DNA of 64,000 bases from Paralithodes platypus (taxonomy: Eukaryota; Arthropoda; Malacostraca; Decapoda; Lithodidae). Both the position numbers and the translations under genes were made by a program. A model generated the notes under the pieces. The model had not been told where the DNA came from and searched no databases. It saw nothing but the letters and a program-made list of their open reading frames with translations. Shown here piece by piece: positions 19,423-29,847 of the stretch; within the stretch, counting starts at the first letter, position 1; each line of letters begins with the position of its first letter. The DNA lies in assembly GCA_032716605.1 (NCBI GenBank), contig CM064519.1, positions 27,004,708-27,068,707 of the forward strand, in the 5' to 3' direction.

Positions 19423-19712
19423 GAAGGAGGAATGACGCCTGATTCAGCGTCTGGTCAGAAATCCACACAAGTACATCCACGATATGATGGAAAGCTTATT
19501 GGATAGTTATTCTTATTTTCTTTTTGTTTTATTTTTTACGAAGTTTTTTCGTAGTGAGAACCCAATTCATAATGACTGAAGCCATGAGTGAGGTCGCGTG
19601 CGCTCATGATGAAGGCTCCTCAGTTTTTAAATGCTCTGCGCGGTAGATTCAAACTACGGCGGTTTAGTGTTTGAAGAGGATGCCTTATGTAATAGGCATG
19701 TTCGTCAATGAT
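19423..19712. repeat. DIRS right inverted terminal repeat
   Basis: Partner of the left repeat at 11097-11388. The terminal 19 bp beyond it (19713-19731) are matched only by the internal complementary region. Confidence 0.93.
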
Positions 19713-19732
19713 GGAGGGGCCACTAATAAATA

Positions 19733-20521
19733 TAGTGTAATAAGAGTGTGTAGTGACGGGACAGCGGTAGGGTTGTGAGTTGTTGAGTTTGTAAACAAAC
19801 ATGGCAGAGGGAATTTCGGGTATGACGGAGTCGGAAGGAAGGTTACAACGTTTTCGGGGATTTAAGAGCACAGATAAGAAGTTCGAAGAGGTTAGTATTG
19901 TTGTGAAGGATTTGGAAAAGTGGATGAGTGATACGGAGAAATGGAAGGGGGATATTGGTGAGAAAGTTAAGGCACTGTGTGTAATGTGTGGTGTGATAGG
20001 TGGGGAAGGGAATAGGCCTAGCGAAGGAAGTGAAGGCAGGCCTCTTTTGGCAGTTAATGAGAGCCTAGAGATGGTATTGAAAAGGGTAGATGAACTGGGA
20101 GCAGAGAATATGGCATTGAAGGAGCAGCTGAAGGAATACGAAGGACGTTTCACGGAAGTAAAGGAGTCGACTGCATGGACGGTGGTAGGTAAACAAAAAG
20201 TCAAGGATTTGGAGGATATTATGAAAGAGCAAAAGGAAGAAATTAATATGACCAAACAAAGTTTTGAGAGTGCAGTTGTAGGGGTCATGAAGAACAAGGA
20301 GAGTGTCGTGAGGGAGGCCATGGACAGGGATAGGGGTGTAATCTTGTATGGAGATATAGAGACTCATATGAATGATAATGGAGTGAGAAAAGTGAGGGAT
20401 ATGGAGACAGTGAAGGAGGTCATGAAAGGTGTGGATGAGGACGAATATGGATGGGAAGGGCAGGTGGAGGAGATCAGTAGGATAGGTAGATATAAAAGGG
20501 GAGAGATGAGACCTATAAGGG
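19733..20521 (+). pseudogene. LINE ORF1, 5' leader and first ~240 codons (interrupted by element B)
   Basis: ATG at 19801 starts a frame rich in Lys/Glu with heptad-like spacing between residues ~25 and ~165, a probable coiled coil. A C-terminal domain begins with the RIGRYKRGEMRPIRV block typical of LINE ORF1 RNA-binding proteins. The frame is cut by the LTR of element B at 20522 after the codons for RPIR. The reading resumes in the same phase at 29707 beyond the duplicated AAGGG. ORF1 proteins coat the LINE RNA and act as chaperones. Only the part up to 29815 survives; no ORF2 of this LINE is visible. Confidence 0.82.
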
Positions 20522-23500
20522 TGTTATGCCCTGTTTTTCTACAGGTTTAACTTGGGTAATGTGAGTTCTAAATTGACTGGGTATATAAGGCTGCATGCAC
20601 AATACAAGATATGAGGAATAGAGAACACAAAGAAACACATGGTAGCAAGTTACATGATCACGTTTATTGTTATACCACTGCAGAATACTTGTGTAAGACA
20701 ATATAATAGAATTGAACAACACTAGCATAAGTGGATCTGGATGGAGCCTAGTCTCCCACTTCCAACGTTCAGGTATTAATCTTCTGATCACTGGCTTTGA
20801 TTTCACAGGTTTATATACCGAAGACCATCAATGTTACTTATAGATTCATATTCACTGTTAGATTTATTACTGGTAGCTCTGGTGCACAAGTAGTTCACAG
20901 ACTAGATTAGACACACGTATTTTTAGAGCACGGGAATTCTAGTTACCTCAGGGGGTACTGATCTAAGTTTTATATCCTTGTTTCAGAAATACATAGAACG
21001 CAAATCAGTGGGCGAACGTTAGATATCACTAGTTTTAATATCTGAATAAGGTAATTACGAGAGTCAAGGTCGCCTGTTAATTAAAGAGCACTGATCGCTT
21101 AGTACGTCCCAAATGGAATGGTTAAGTATGAATTACACTGGGCCAGGTCTTAGCCACTTCGTAGAAATATTAATTAGTGAATCTAAAACAGCACAGTAAT
21201 ATGTAGTACTGCTCAAGGGAATCTTGGGTAGTATCTGATGGGTCTGGTCCTGGTTATCTTGCGTCCATGATGTTGGGGGCTAACGACTGGTTCCGCGGCC
21301 GTCCAGGGGGGCCATATGTGTGAAGTTCTTCAATACGTGGGCAGGTCCTTCTATCCAAATCTGCCACGGAGTCTGCCGGTTCTGGGATCTCACTCCGGAA
21401 CAACACAAGGGCAGAGCTAGAAATTAACTGCAGGGTAGTGACCCCTGGTTGGTGTCTAGCTTTCAACTGATTTGACTGGGGGCGGGAGTTAGATTTATAG
21501 GCTCGGTTCTGGACCCTGTAGACAGTAGGGATCTCGAGTCTTATGGACTTAATTGAGCTCTCAATAGATATGGGGACTAGGTAAGATGATATTTACAGTT
21601 GTGGCACAGGGCGATAGGAAGCCTTTATATTTTCATATAACTGAGCCTTAGTAAGAGGTACTATTTTGGCTATACTGGACGTATTTAGGGGAGAGAGACT
21701 GGATCTACTTTGCGAGGAGGATGGGGACAGCTGTGATAGGAGCGTCTCTCTAGATTGTTCAATCTTCATTCTATGGTATAGCTGAGGTGCTAATTTAGTG
21801 ATCAGAGCATGCAAGAAAGGTAAATGGTTTATTGTGAGTTAATAGAGGTTAGTAAAGGTGTTAGTCATTTATGGTTAGTTCATCGATAGGAAGAATTCCT
21901 GTGCTACCTGGCAATGACTCGAAAGTCAAAACAGGGGCCAGGTATACCTCCGCGGGGGTGGGGGTCTCCCTCCTCGGGTGGGCAAAAAGGGGGAGCTGGG
22001 CGCCCTCTCTGATATAGTCGTCCGGCGGCTGTGGCTAGGGGCTTGCCATATCACCAGTGTTTGTAATAACCCTCTGTGTATGAGACAGATGTGAGTGTCT
22101 TTAATACCAAAACCGAAGGTGCCTTAGCTAGCTGGTTTTACTCGGCTGGTTGTTAATTGTAGGGTTTGCTGGATATGGTGGAGACTGGGTTGCTAACTCT
22201 GCCACATTTATCTGGAAGTATGACAATAGAAGTTAGTTACTGGCGGGGCGGCTAGCCTCGCACCGACGACCATTGGGTGCAGGGTTGTGAATGTGTTGTA
22301 AGAGAATAGATGGCATGCAAGGGGCTAGTAAAGTTCTAATGTTGTTCTGGCCTACTAAGTGAAGGTAGGCTGGATAGGAGTATATATATAAAAGGTTGGA
22401 GAGCGTTAGTAACGGACAATTCAAGGATCTTCAAGAGGTATGAGAGAGAGGCTAGGTCGGACAAGAGTCGAGAAGCGCGGGTGTCTTAATGAGAGGGGGG
22501 GGAGAGTTCAAGGGCTACAGGGAAATTTTGCCCCTAAGGTCCCTGGGCGTGGGGGTGGCATTAGGCTACAATTTATATGGAAGTTTGAAAAGGCAGTAGA
22601 ATACGTTAGCCAAATGCTACCGGGGAATGCAACTATGGGGTGGTATATGAGTCTGGAAAAGATAGAGTTATGTGATCAGTCATAGGGTTATGGATACTAT
22701 TAGTTGGCCCTGGGAACTGCGTTTTCTATTAAATATAAAATACCAACCACAGTGGCAGTTCGTAGGGGTACTTAGTTATTGTTTCGGGGGTACTTATGAC
22801 AGATACTGATAACCAGGTTATCTTATATAATCTCTGGTTGGGGTAAGAGGTGTAAGACACGAAGTAAATTGGCGTAGTGTGGACTGTGGATACGAAGGAG
22901 GCAAGGGGAAGACGTATGACAATTGTGGAAAGTAAATGGAAAAAGGTGAACACAATGGCGGATAAAAAATCTTAACCTAAGGGTTGCATACATAGATTTA
23001 TGGGGCGATGGGTCTTCAGAAGCTTAGTCTGGCAAGACAAGATGTAGGGAATGTTAATATTAATACTTAGTTACTAGAGGAGCAATGCAAGGGGCGACTG
23101 AGCACGGGTTACATATATCTATACTCGTCATGGAAAATGATATAAGAGATCTAGGGACAGCGTGGGTGCTTTAACTTCTAAGATATATAACATCTACTTC
23201 TCGGATGCAAGAACATACATAGATATAATTATGGCTGTCTGATGTGTTGGCATTGGCTCAACGTCGGGACAGGCATGGGTGTTTTTAATATGAATGTATA
23301 TTCCTGTTCATCATCTTTGTAGTTAGGAGTGTAGGACACGAGGGGGTTAGTGTACGTAAGGTGTGGAAAATGGTCAGTTTTAGAAAAGGTAAATGGGTGT
23401 GTCCTGGAGCTGTTTAGCCCTGCGGGCTTGGGCCTGGCTGAAATGGCTGGCTCGGTCGGCTGGTCCTTTCGTTCTGTGGACCTTTCCTTTGGTGTTTCTG

Positions 23501-23553
23501 TGTGGTGTTCGTTCATGGCTTCTGTGGTGGGCTTCTCGTTCTGGGGCATTTTA
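20522..23553 (-). repeat. Element B 3' LTR (left copy)
   Basis: About 3032 bp, starting TGTTATGCCC and ending GGGGCATTTTA. The ends are imperfectly inverted, and on the element's own strand it begins TA rather than TG. Small open frames inside recur in the other copy only because of duplication. I see no gene in it. Confidence 0.95.
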
Positions 23554-23575
23554 CTTCCCTCTCCTTCATTATAGG
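23554..23575 (-). promoter_or_regulatory. Polypurine tract of element B
   Basis: The minus strand reads GAAGGAGAGGGAAG directly before the 3' LTR, followed inward by mixed sequence. Confidence 0.75.
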
Positions 23576-25009
23576 CTCGTCCTCGAGCCTCAAGGGTGAA
23601 GTAAAAAGAAGCATAGTCAGAAAAGTGTAGGTTAACAAGAAAAGTAGTATGACTAAGGAAAAAAAATATAGTATATACAGTATATGGAAAACATGTAAAT
23701 TTAAGAAAGGGCAGATAATTAAGAACACAGGAAATTAAGAAGAGGTAAAGTGTTTAACAATGTATAAAGCAAATTTAAAAGATAGTCAGAAAAGTGTAGA
23801 TTAACAAGAAAAGTATTATGACTAAGGGAAAAAAAAAATACTATATACAGTATATGGAAAACATGTAAATTTAAGAAATCATGCCCAATCGCTTAGGAAT
23901 TGAAAACATTCGAAACAATTTAGTACAATAATATCCTCATCATCATCAGGGGGGGGGAGGGTATTTAGGGTCGCCGTTAGTCTGGGTGACGGTCTGGTAA
24001 TAGGGGGTGGTGGTTCACTTTCACTTTGGAAGGGCGGGGTGGATATACCGTTAGTTCTTGTCGTTAGGAATGTGGGTCTGGGGGCGAGCTGGCCCGGGGC
24101 CAGTTTTGGAGGGGGGGTCTAAGTGGTTTCGGTCGGGGGTAGTGATAGGGGGGTTTTAAAGATGAAATGGGCAGGTCGAGTCGGGGTTGTTGTTGTGGAA
24201 GAGGTTGGTGCTGGGGAGGGGTTGAATTGTGTAGAGAGTTGTGGTCGTGAGTGGGGTTTGGGGAAGGGTGAGTAAGGCTGAAGGTTGAGAGTTTACTATG
24301 ATCGGGTGGTTTGGAGGTTTGGGGTGTGGGGATTTGATAGGGAGATGGTGGGGGGGGTCTGGGCAGGCAGGGTTGTGGTTTGAGAGGGGTTGAATTTAGA
24401 CTGATTTTATTTCCGGGAGAGACATGGATGGGATTTCGAGGAGTGGTTGAAGTTGAGAGGTTGATTATGTTGTTTGGGGCGAGAGAGAGAGTATTTTGGG
24501 GTTTAGCCAAGGTGGAAAAAGTTTTGTGGTTGGATTGGGATGGGAGTGGTATTTCGTCGAGCGGGATCTTTGGGGGGGGAATTTGGGGCGGGTGGGGTAA
24601 CGGTGAAGAGGGAGAGGTTGAAAGTTTAGCTGGGCTCATGATGGTGGGGGACCGACTGGTGAGCAGGTGTTCGGTACGCATGAGGGGGGGGGAATCACTT
24701 TGGTGGGGGTCACGCGTGAGGGGGGGATTAACGGCGCGTGTGGGAGGATCAGAGTGGTGGGGTGTGTCGGTGGCAGTGACGGTTTGCTTAGAGGTTATCT
24801 GGGGTTGGCGGGTTTGTCTGTCATAAGGGGGTGAGTCAAGTGTGGGGTTTTGAAGTTTATTAGGGGTGTGAATTGTGGGGGGGTGGAAGGGAGCTACTGA
24901 CGGAAAACTGTCACAAGGGAGATTTTGTTGGTGGGGGAATAGCTGAGTATTTCTGGGGGAAGGGGGGGAACATAGTTGGGTCCTTAGGTCGTCACGCGTG
25001 AGGGGAGGA
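23576..25009 (-). pseudogene. Element B distal internal region, proline-rich and frame-broken
   Basis: Minus-strand reading gives extremely Pro/Ser/Gln-rich peptide, with a 205-codon open stretch at 24064-24681 and broken frames around it. Two copies of CACGCGTGAGG..GATTAACGGCGCGTGT at about 24711 and 24993 show a ~280-bp duplication. Near 23600-23880 an AT-rich unit (AGTCAGAAAAGTGTAG...GGAAAACATGTAAATTTAAG) is present twice, about 165 bp apart. No protease or pol motif is present. Confidence 0.6.
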
Positions 25010-26580
25010 TTAACGGCGCGTGTGGTGGTGAGAGGTGAGCGAGTTAGGAAACAGGATTTGTTGGGGGGACTGCGGCGGGTTGGTGGGGGAAGAGTTAGGT
25101 GTAGAACAGGGGTTATTGGTAGAGGACTGATCTATTGATTTGGGGTTGTTAACAGGACGAATTTTAGGAATCTTCTTGGTGGCAGTCACGGTCTGGTTAG
25201 CGGTTATCTGGGGTTGGTGGGTTTGTTTGACATTAACAGGACGAGTTTGGGGAATTTTCTTGGTGGCAGTCTCGGTCTGGTTAGAGGTTATCTGGGACTG
25301 GTGAGTTTGTTTGACATGAGAGGGCGAGTCAAGTGTGGGGTTTCGAAGTTTTCTAGGGGTGTGAATTGTGTGGGGGTGGAAGGGGGCTACTGACTGAAAA
25401 CGGTCACAAGCTACCGACGGAAAACTGTCACAAGGGAAATTTTGTTGGTGGGGGGATAGCTGAACATTTCTGGGGTCATGGGGAAAATATGTTGTGGTAG
25501 GCCTACATAGGTAGGCATAGCTAGAATACGGAGCTTGTTGGGGGGGCTGCGGAGGGTTGGTGGGGGGAGAGTTAGGTGTAGAACAGGGGTTATTGGTAGA
25601 GGACTGATGTATTGATTTGGGGTTGTTAATAGGACGAATTTTGGGAATTTTCTTGGTGGCAGTCACGGTCTGGTTAGAGGTTCTCTGGGACTGGTGAGTT
25701 TGTTTGACATGAGAGGGCGAGTCAAGTGTGGGGTTTCGAAGTTTTCTAGGGGTGTGAATTGTGTGGGGGTGGAAGGGAGCTACTGACTGAAAACTGTCAC
25801 AAGCTACCGACGGAAAACTGTCACAAGGGAAATTTTGTTGGTGGGGGGATAGCTGAACATTTCTGGGGTCATGGGGAAAATATGTTGTGGTAGGCCTACA
25901 TAGGTAGGCATAGCTAGAATACGGGGCTTGTTGGGGGGGCTGCGGAGGGTTGGTGGGGGAAGAGTTCACTGGGGTTGGACTTTCACCGGAAGTCATTTTG
26001 GAAGGGTGCACGGAGTCTTGGATAGGGGCTAAAAGGTTGGATAGGGGATTCATCGAACTGCGTAGGCATTCTTCTCTGATGGCGAGCATATGTTCTTCGA
26101 ATAAGCCATACGGGTCGAGATGGGCGGTGATGTGGGGTGGGAGGATGTTTAACAATGCGGTGAATAAGAGTTCATTTTGTTGGTCGTAATCTTCATAGCT
26201 ATACGTGGTCCTCACGTATCTGTAGAGTTGTATGAGGGTCACATTTATATCCCCTTCATACTTGATCTCGTCGACTTTTATTATTTTGGGGGCGACGGGG
26301 GAACCCAAAAGTGGATCTAAAGTCCGGATCACGAAGGATCGAAACTGGTTCCAGGTACTCTCTGGCGTATTCTGTTTCACCATTTGGTGAATAAATTCTT
26401 TAAAAGTAGGCTTATCAACAAGTTGGGAAACGGCTTCTCCCAACTGTACAACATGCAAAATTGCCATGGCGATTTTTTCGCGGTCATTATGAAGTACCAC
26501 ATCGTACACTGGCTTTATTATGTCTAAGTAACTGGTGATATCATATGTGTTTACATCATACTTGGGAATGTGTGCGAGTG
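25010..26580 (-). CDS. Element B Gag-like protein with in-frame repeats
   Basis: The frame is open upstream of the first internal start and reads HIPKYDVNTYDITSYLD near 26570-26520, matching the N-terminus of the element A protein (PIPTYDAETQDIRTYLE). No ATG lies in frame there: an ATG at about 26605 is in another phase and a TGA closes this frame near 26592. The start is therefore damaged or non-AUG. The N-terminal ~180 residues form the conserved capsid-like domain. The rest is a 131-residue Pro/Gln/Thr/His-rich unit (QQAPYSSYAYLCRP, QLSPHQQNFPCD, VKQTHQSQ) repeated about 2.5 times with a 393-bp period. Confidence 0.72.
25170..25960 (-). repeat. 393-bp in-frame coding repeat
   Basis: The CTACCGACGG word recurs at 25411 and 25804 with nearly identical surroundings; partial diverged copies lie at 24770-24990. 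393 bp is 131 codons, so the repeat preserves the Gag-like frame. Confidence 0.88.
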
Positions 26581-26657
26581 GCTGAAGATTTCACGATGTT
26601 GCCATGCTTCTACTGTTCCAAACTTGCAGTGTAATGCAACCTTTTATCCGAATCAAG

Positions 26658-26675
26658 AACCACCGCTGCCGCCAA
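26658..26675 (-). promoter_or_regulatory. Primer-binding site of element B (tRNA-Leu-like)
   Basis: The minus strand reads TGGCGGCAGCGGTGG one base inside the 5' LTR. It is followed by GTTCTTGATTCGG, which is also shared with element A. Confidence 0.72.
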
Positions 26676-29600
26676 TGTTATGCCCTGTTTTTCTACAGGT
26701 TTAACTTGGGTAATGTGAGTTCTAAATTGACTGGGTATATAAGGCTGCATGCACAATACAAGATATGAGGAATAGAGAACACAAAGAAACACATGGTAGC
26801 AAGTTACATGATCACGTTTATTGTTATACCACTGCAGAATACTTGTGTAAGACAATATAATAGAATTGAACAACACTAGCATAAGTGGATCTGGATGGAG
26901 CCTAGTCTCCCACTTCCAACGTTCAGGTATTAATCTTCTGATCACTGGCTTTGATTTCACAGGTTTATATACCGAAGACCATCAATGTTACTTATAGATT
27001 CATATTCACTGTTAGATTTATTACTGGTAGCTCTGGTGCACAAGTAGTTCACAGACTAGATTAGACACACGTATTTTTAGAGCACGGGAATTCTAGTTAC
27101 CTCAGGGGGTACTGATCTAAGTTTTATATCCTTGTTTCAGAAATACATAGAACGCAAATCAGTGGGCGAACGTTAGATATCACTAGTTTTAATATCTGAA
27201 TAAGGTAATTACGAGAGTCAAGGTCGCCTGTTAATTAAAGAGCACTGATCGCTTAGTACGTCCCAAATGGAATGGTTAAGTATGAATTACACTGGGCCAG
27301 GTCTTAGCCACTTCGTAGAAATATTAATTAGTGAATCTAAAACAGCACAGTAATATGTAGTACTGCTCAAGGGAATCTTGGGTAGTATCTGATGGGTCTG
27401 GTCCTGGTTATCTTGCGTCCATGATGTTGGGGGCTAACGACTGGTTCCGCGGCCGTCCAGGGGGGCCATATGTGTGAAGTTCTTCAATACGTGGGCAGGT
27501 CCTTCTATCCAAATCTGCCACGGAGTCTGCCGGTTCTGGGATCTCACTCCGGAACAACACAAGGGCAGAGCTAGAAATTAACTGCAGGGTAGTGACCCCT
27601 GGTTGGTGTCTAGCTTTCAACTGATTTGACTGGGGGCGGGAGTTAGATTTATAGGCTCGGTTCTGGACCCTGTAGACAGTAGGGATCTCGAGTCTTATGG
27701 ACTTAATTGAGCTCTCAATAGATATGGGGACTAGGTAAGATGATATTTACAGTTGTGGCACAGGGCGATAGGAAGCCTTTATATTTTCATATAACTGAGC
27801 CTTAGTAAGAGGTACTATTTTGGCTATACTGGACGTATTTAGGGGAGAGAGACTGGATCTACTTTGCGAGGAGGATGGGGACAGCTGTGATAGGAGCGTC
27901 TCTCTAGATTGTTCAATCTTCATTCTATGGTATAGCTGAGGTGCTAATTTAGTGATCAGAGCATGCAAGAAAGGTAAATGGTTTATTGTGAGTTAATAGA
28001 GGTTAGTAAAGGTGTTAGTCATTTATGGTTAGTTCATCGATAGGAAGAATTCCTGTGCTACCTGGCAATGACTCGAAAGTCAAAACAGGGGCCAGGTATA
28101 CCTCCGCGGGGGTGGGGGTCTCCCTCCTCGGGTGGGCAAAAAGGGGGAGCTGGGCGCCCTCTCTGATATAGTCGTCCGGCGGCTGTGGCTAGGGGCTTGC
28201 CATATCACCAGTGTTTGTAATAACCCTCTGTGTATGAGACAGATGTGAGTGTCTTTAATACCAAAACCGAAGGTGCCTTAGCTAGCTGGTTTTACTCGGC
28301 TGGTTGTTAATTGTAGGGTTTGCTGGATATGGTGGAGACTGGGTTGCTAACTCTGCCACATTTATCTGGAAGTATGACAATAGAAGTTAGTTACTGGCGG
28401 GGCGGCTAGCCTCGCACCGACGACCATTGGGTGCAGGGTTGTGAATGGGTTGTAAGAGAATAGATGGCATGCAAGGGGCTAGTAAAGTTCTAATGTTGTT
28501 CTGGCCTACTAAGTGAAGGTAGGCTGGATAGGAGTATATATATAAAAGGTTGGAGAGCGTTAGTAACGGACAATTCAAGGATCTTCAAGAGGTATGAGAG
28601 AGAGGCTAGGTCGGACAAGAGTCGAGAAGCGCGGGTGTCTTAATGAGAGGGGGGGGAGAGTTCAAGGGCTACAGGGAAATTTTGCCCCTAAGGTCCCTGG
28701 GCGTGGGGGTGGCATTAGGCTACAATTTATATGGAAGTTTGAAAAGGCAGTAGAATACGTTAGCCAAATGCTACCGGGGAATGCAACTATGGGGTGGTAT
28801 ATGAGTCTGGAAAAGATAGAGTTATGTGATCAGTCATAGGGTTATGGATACTATTAGTTGGCCCTGGGAACTGCGTTTTCTATTAAATATAAAATACCAA
28901 CCACAGTGGCAGTTCGTAGGGGTACTTAGTTATTGTTTCGGGGTACTTATGACAGATACTGATAACCAGGTTATCTTATATAATCTCTGGTTGGGGTAAG
29001 AGGTGTAAGACACGAAGTAAATTGGCGTAGTGTGGACTGTGGATACGAAGGAGGCAAGGGGAAGACGTATGACAATTGTGGAAAGTAAATGGAAAAAGGT
29101 GAACACAATGGCGGATAAAAATACTTAACCTAAGGGTTGCATACATAGATTTATGGGGCGATGGGTCTTCAGAAGCTTAGTCTGGCAAGACAAGATGTAG
29201 GGAATGTTAATATTAATACTTAGTTACTAGAGGAGCAATGCAAGGGGCGACTGAGCACGGGTTACATATATCTATACTCGTCATGGAAAATGATATAAGA
29301 GATCTAGGGACAGCGTGGGTGCTTTAACTTCTAAGATATATAACATCTACTTCTCGGATGCAAGAACATACATAGATATAATTATGGCTGTCTGATGTGT
29401 TGGCATTGGCTCAACGTCGGGACAGGCATGGGTGTTTTTAATATGAATGTATATTCCTGTTCATCATCTTTGTAGTTAGGAGTGTAGGACACGAGGGGGT
29501 TAGTGTACGTAAGGTGTGGAAAATGGTCAGTTTTAGAAAAGGTAAATGGGTGTGTCCTGGAGCTGTTTAGCCCTGCGGGCTTGGGCCTGGCTGAAATGGC

Positions 29601-29706
29601 TGGCTCGGTCGGCTGGTCCTTTCGTTCTGTGGACCTTTCCTTTGGTGTTTCTGTGTGGTGTTCGTTCATGGCTTCTGTGGTGGGCTTCTCGTTCTGGGGC
29701 ATTTTA
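26676..29706 (-). repeat. Element B 5' LTR (right copy)
   Basis: Near-identical direct repeat of 20522-23553, with its outer end at 29706 followed by the duplicated AAGGG. Confidence 0.95.
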
Positions 29707-29814
29707 AAGGGTACAGTTTAAAACTAGGGTAGTGGCGGAGACTGTGACAAATTTTAGTTGGAGGCTAAATACAAATGATAAACTGAAACACATAAGACTA
29801 AAGAAGGATTTGAG

Positions 29815-29815
<1 letters not shown>
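29707..29815 (+). pseudogene. LINE ORF1, continuation beyond element B
   Basis: Reading in the phase set by 19801-20521 gives VQFKTRVVAETVTNFSWR and then KLKHIRLKKDLS. This is the end of the ORF1 C-terminal domain as seen in many LINE ORF1 proteins (RPIKV...hV.i.KDLT). It then runs into an (ATA)n tract, which is the tail of the opposite-strand LINE, so the original ORF1 is truncated there. Confidence 0.82.

Positions 29816-29847
<32 letters not shown>
29816..29847. repeat. (AAT)n microsatellite, LINE 3' tail
   Basis: About ten ATA/AAT repeats directly followed (plus strand) by TTCTTTATTCCAGAC. On the minus strand this is GTCTGGAATAAAGAA then (ATT)n, with an AATAAA signal. The same junction occurs at 34429-34480. 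Confidence 0.88.

Larger units (their letters stand above)
11037..19731 (-). mobile_element. Complete DIRS-type tyrosine-recombinase retrotransposon
   Basis: An 8.7-kb element with all DIRS hallmarks: ~290-bp inverted terminal repeats (11097-11388 and 19423-19712), an internal complementary region at 11463-11568, and three leftward frames (Gag-like; RT-RNase H with methyltransferase-like tail; tyrosine recombinase). There is no integrase or aspartic protease and no clear long target duplication, as expected for recombinase-mediated insertion of a circular intermediate. The inverted repeats differ by only one base in an A-run and all three frames are open, so this copy is young and may be active. 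Confidence 0.95.
20522..29706 (-). mobile_element. Gag-only LTR retrotransposon with 3-kb LTRs (element B)
   Basis: Direct repeats of about 3.03 kb (20522-23553 and 26676-29706) flank a 3.1-kb internal region. AAGGG at 20517-20521 and at 29707-29711 is the 5-bp target duplication, and it is confirmed independently because removing the insertion restores the LINE ORF1 frame. The repeats differ at only about three places that I can see (near 22290/28447, 22787/28941 and 22970/29120), so insertion is very recent. Internally only a Gag-like frame and Pro-rich repeats are found; there is no pol. Primer-binding site and Gag show it is related to element A. Confidence 0.95.

Noticed and set aside
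21254..22685. Short open frames within the element B LTR, duplicated at 27408-28839
   Set aside because: Exact duplication reflects the LTR pair, not conserved genes; no motif or homology pattern.
24380..24826. Plus-strand Gly/Trp/Val-rich frame
   Set aside because: Antisense of the proline-rich internal region of element B.
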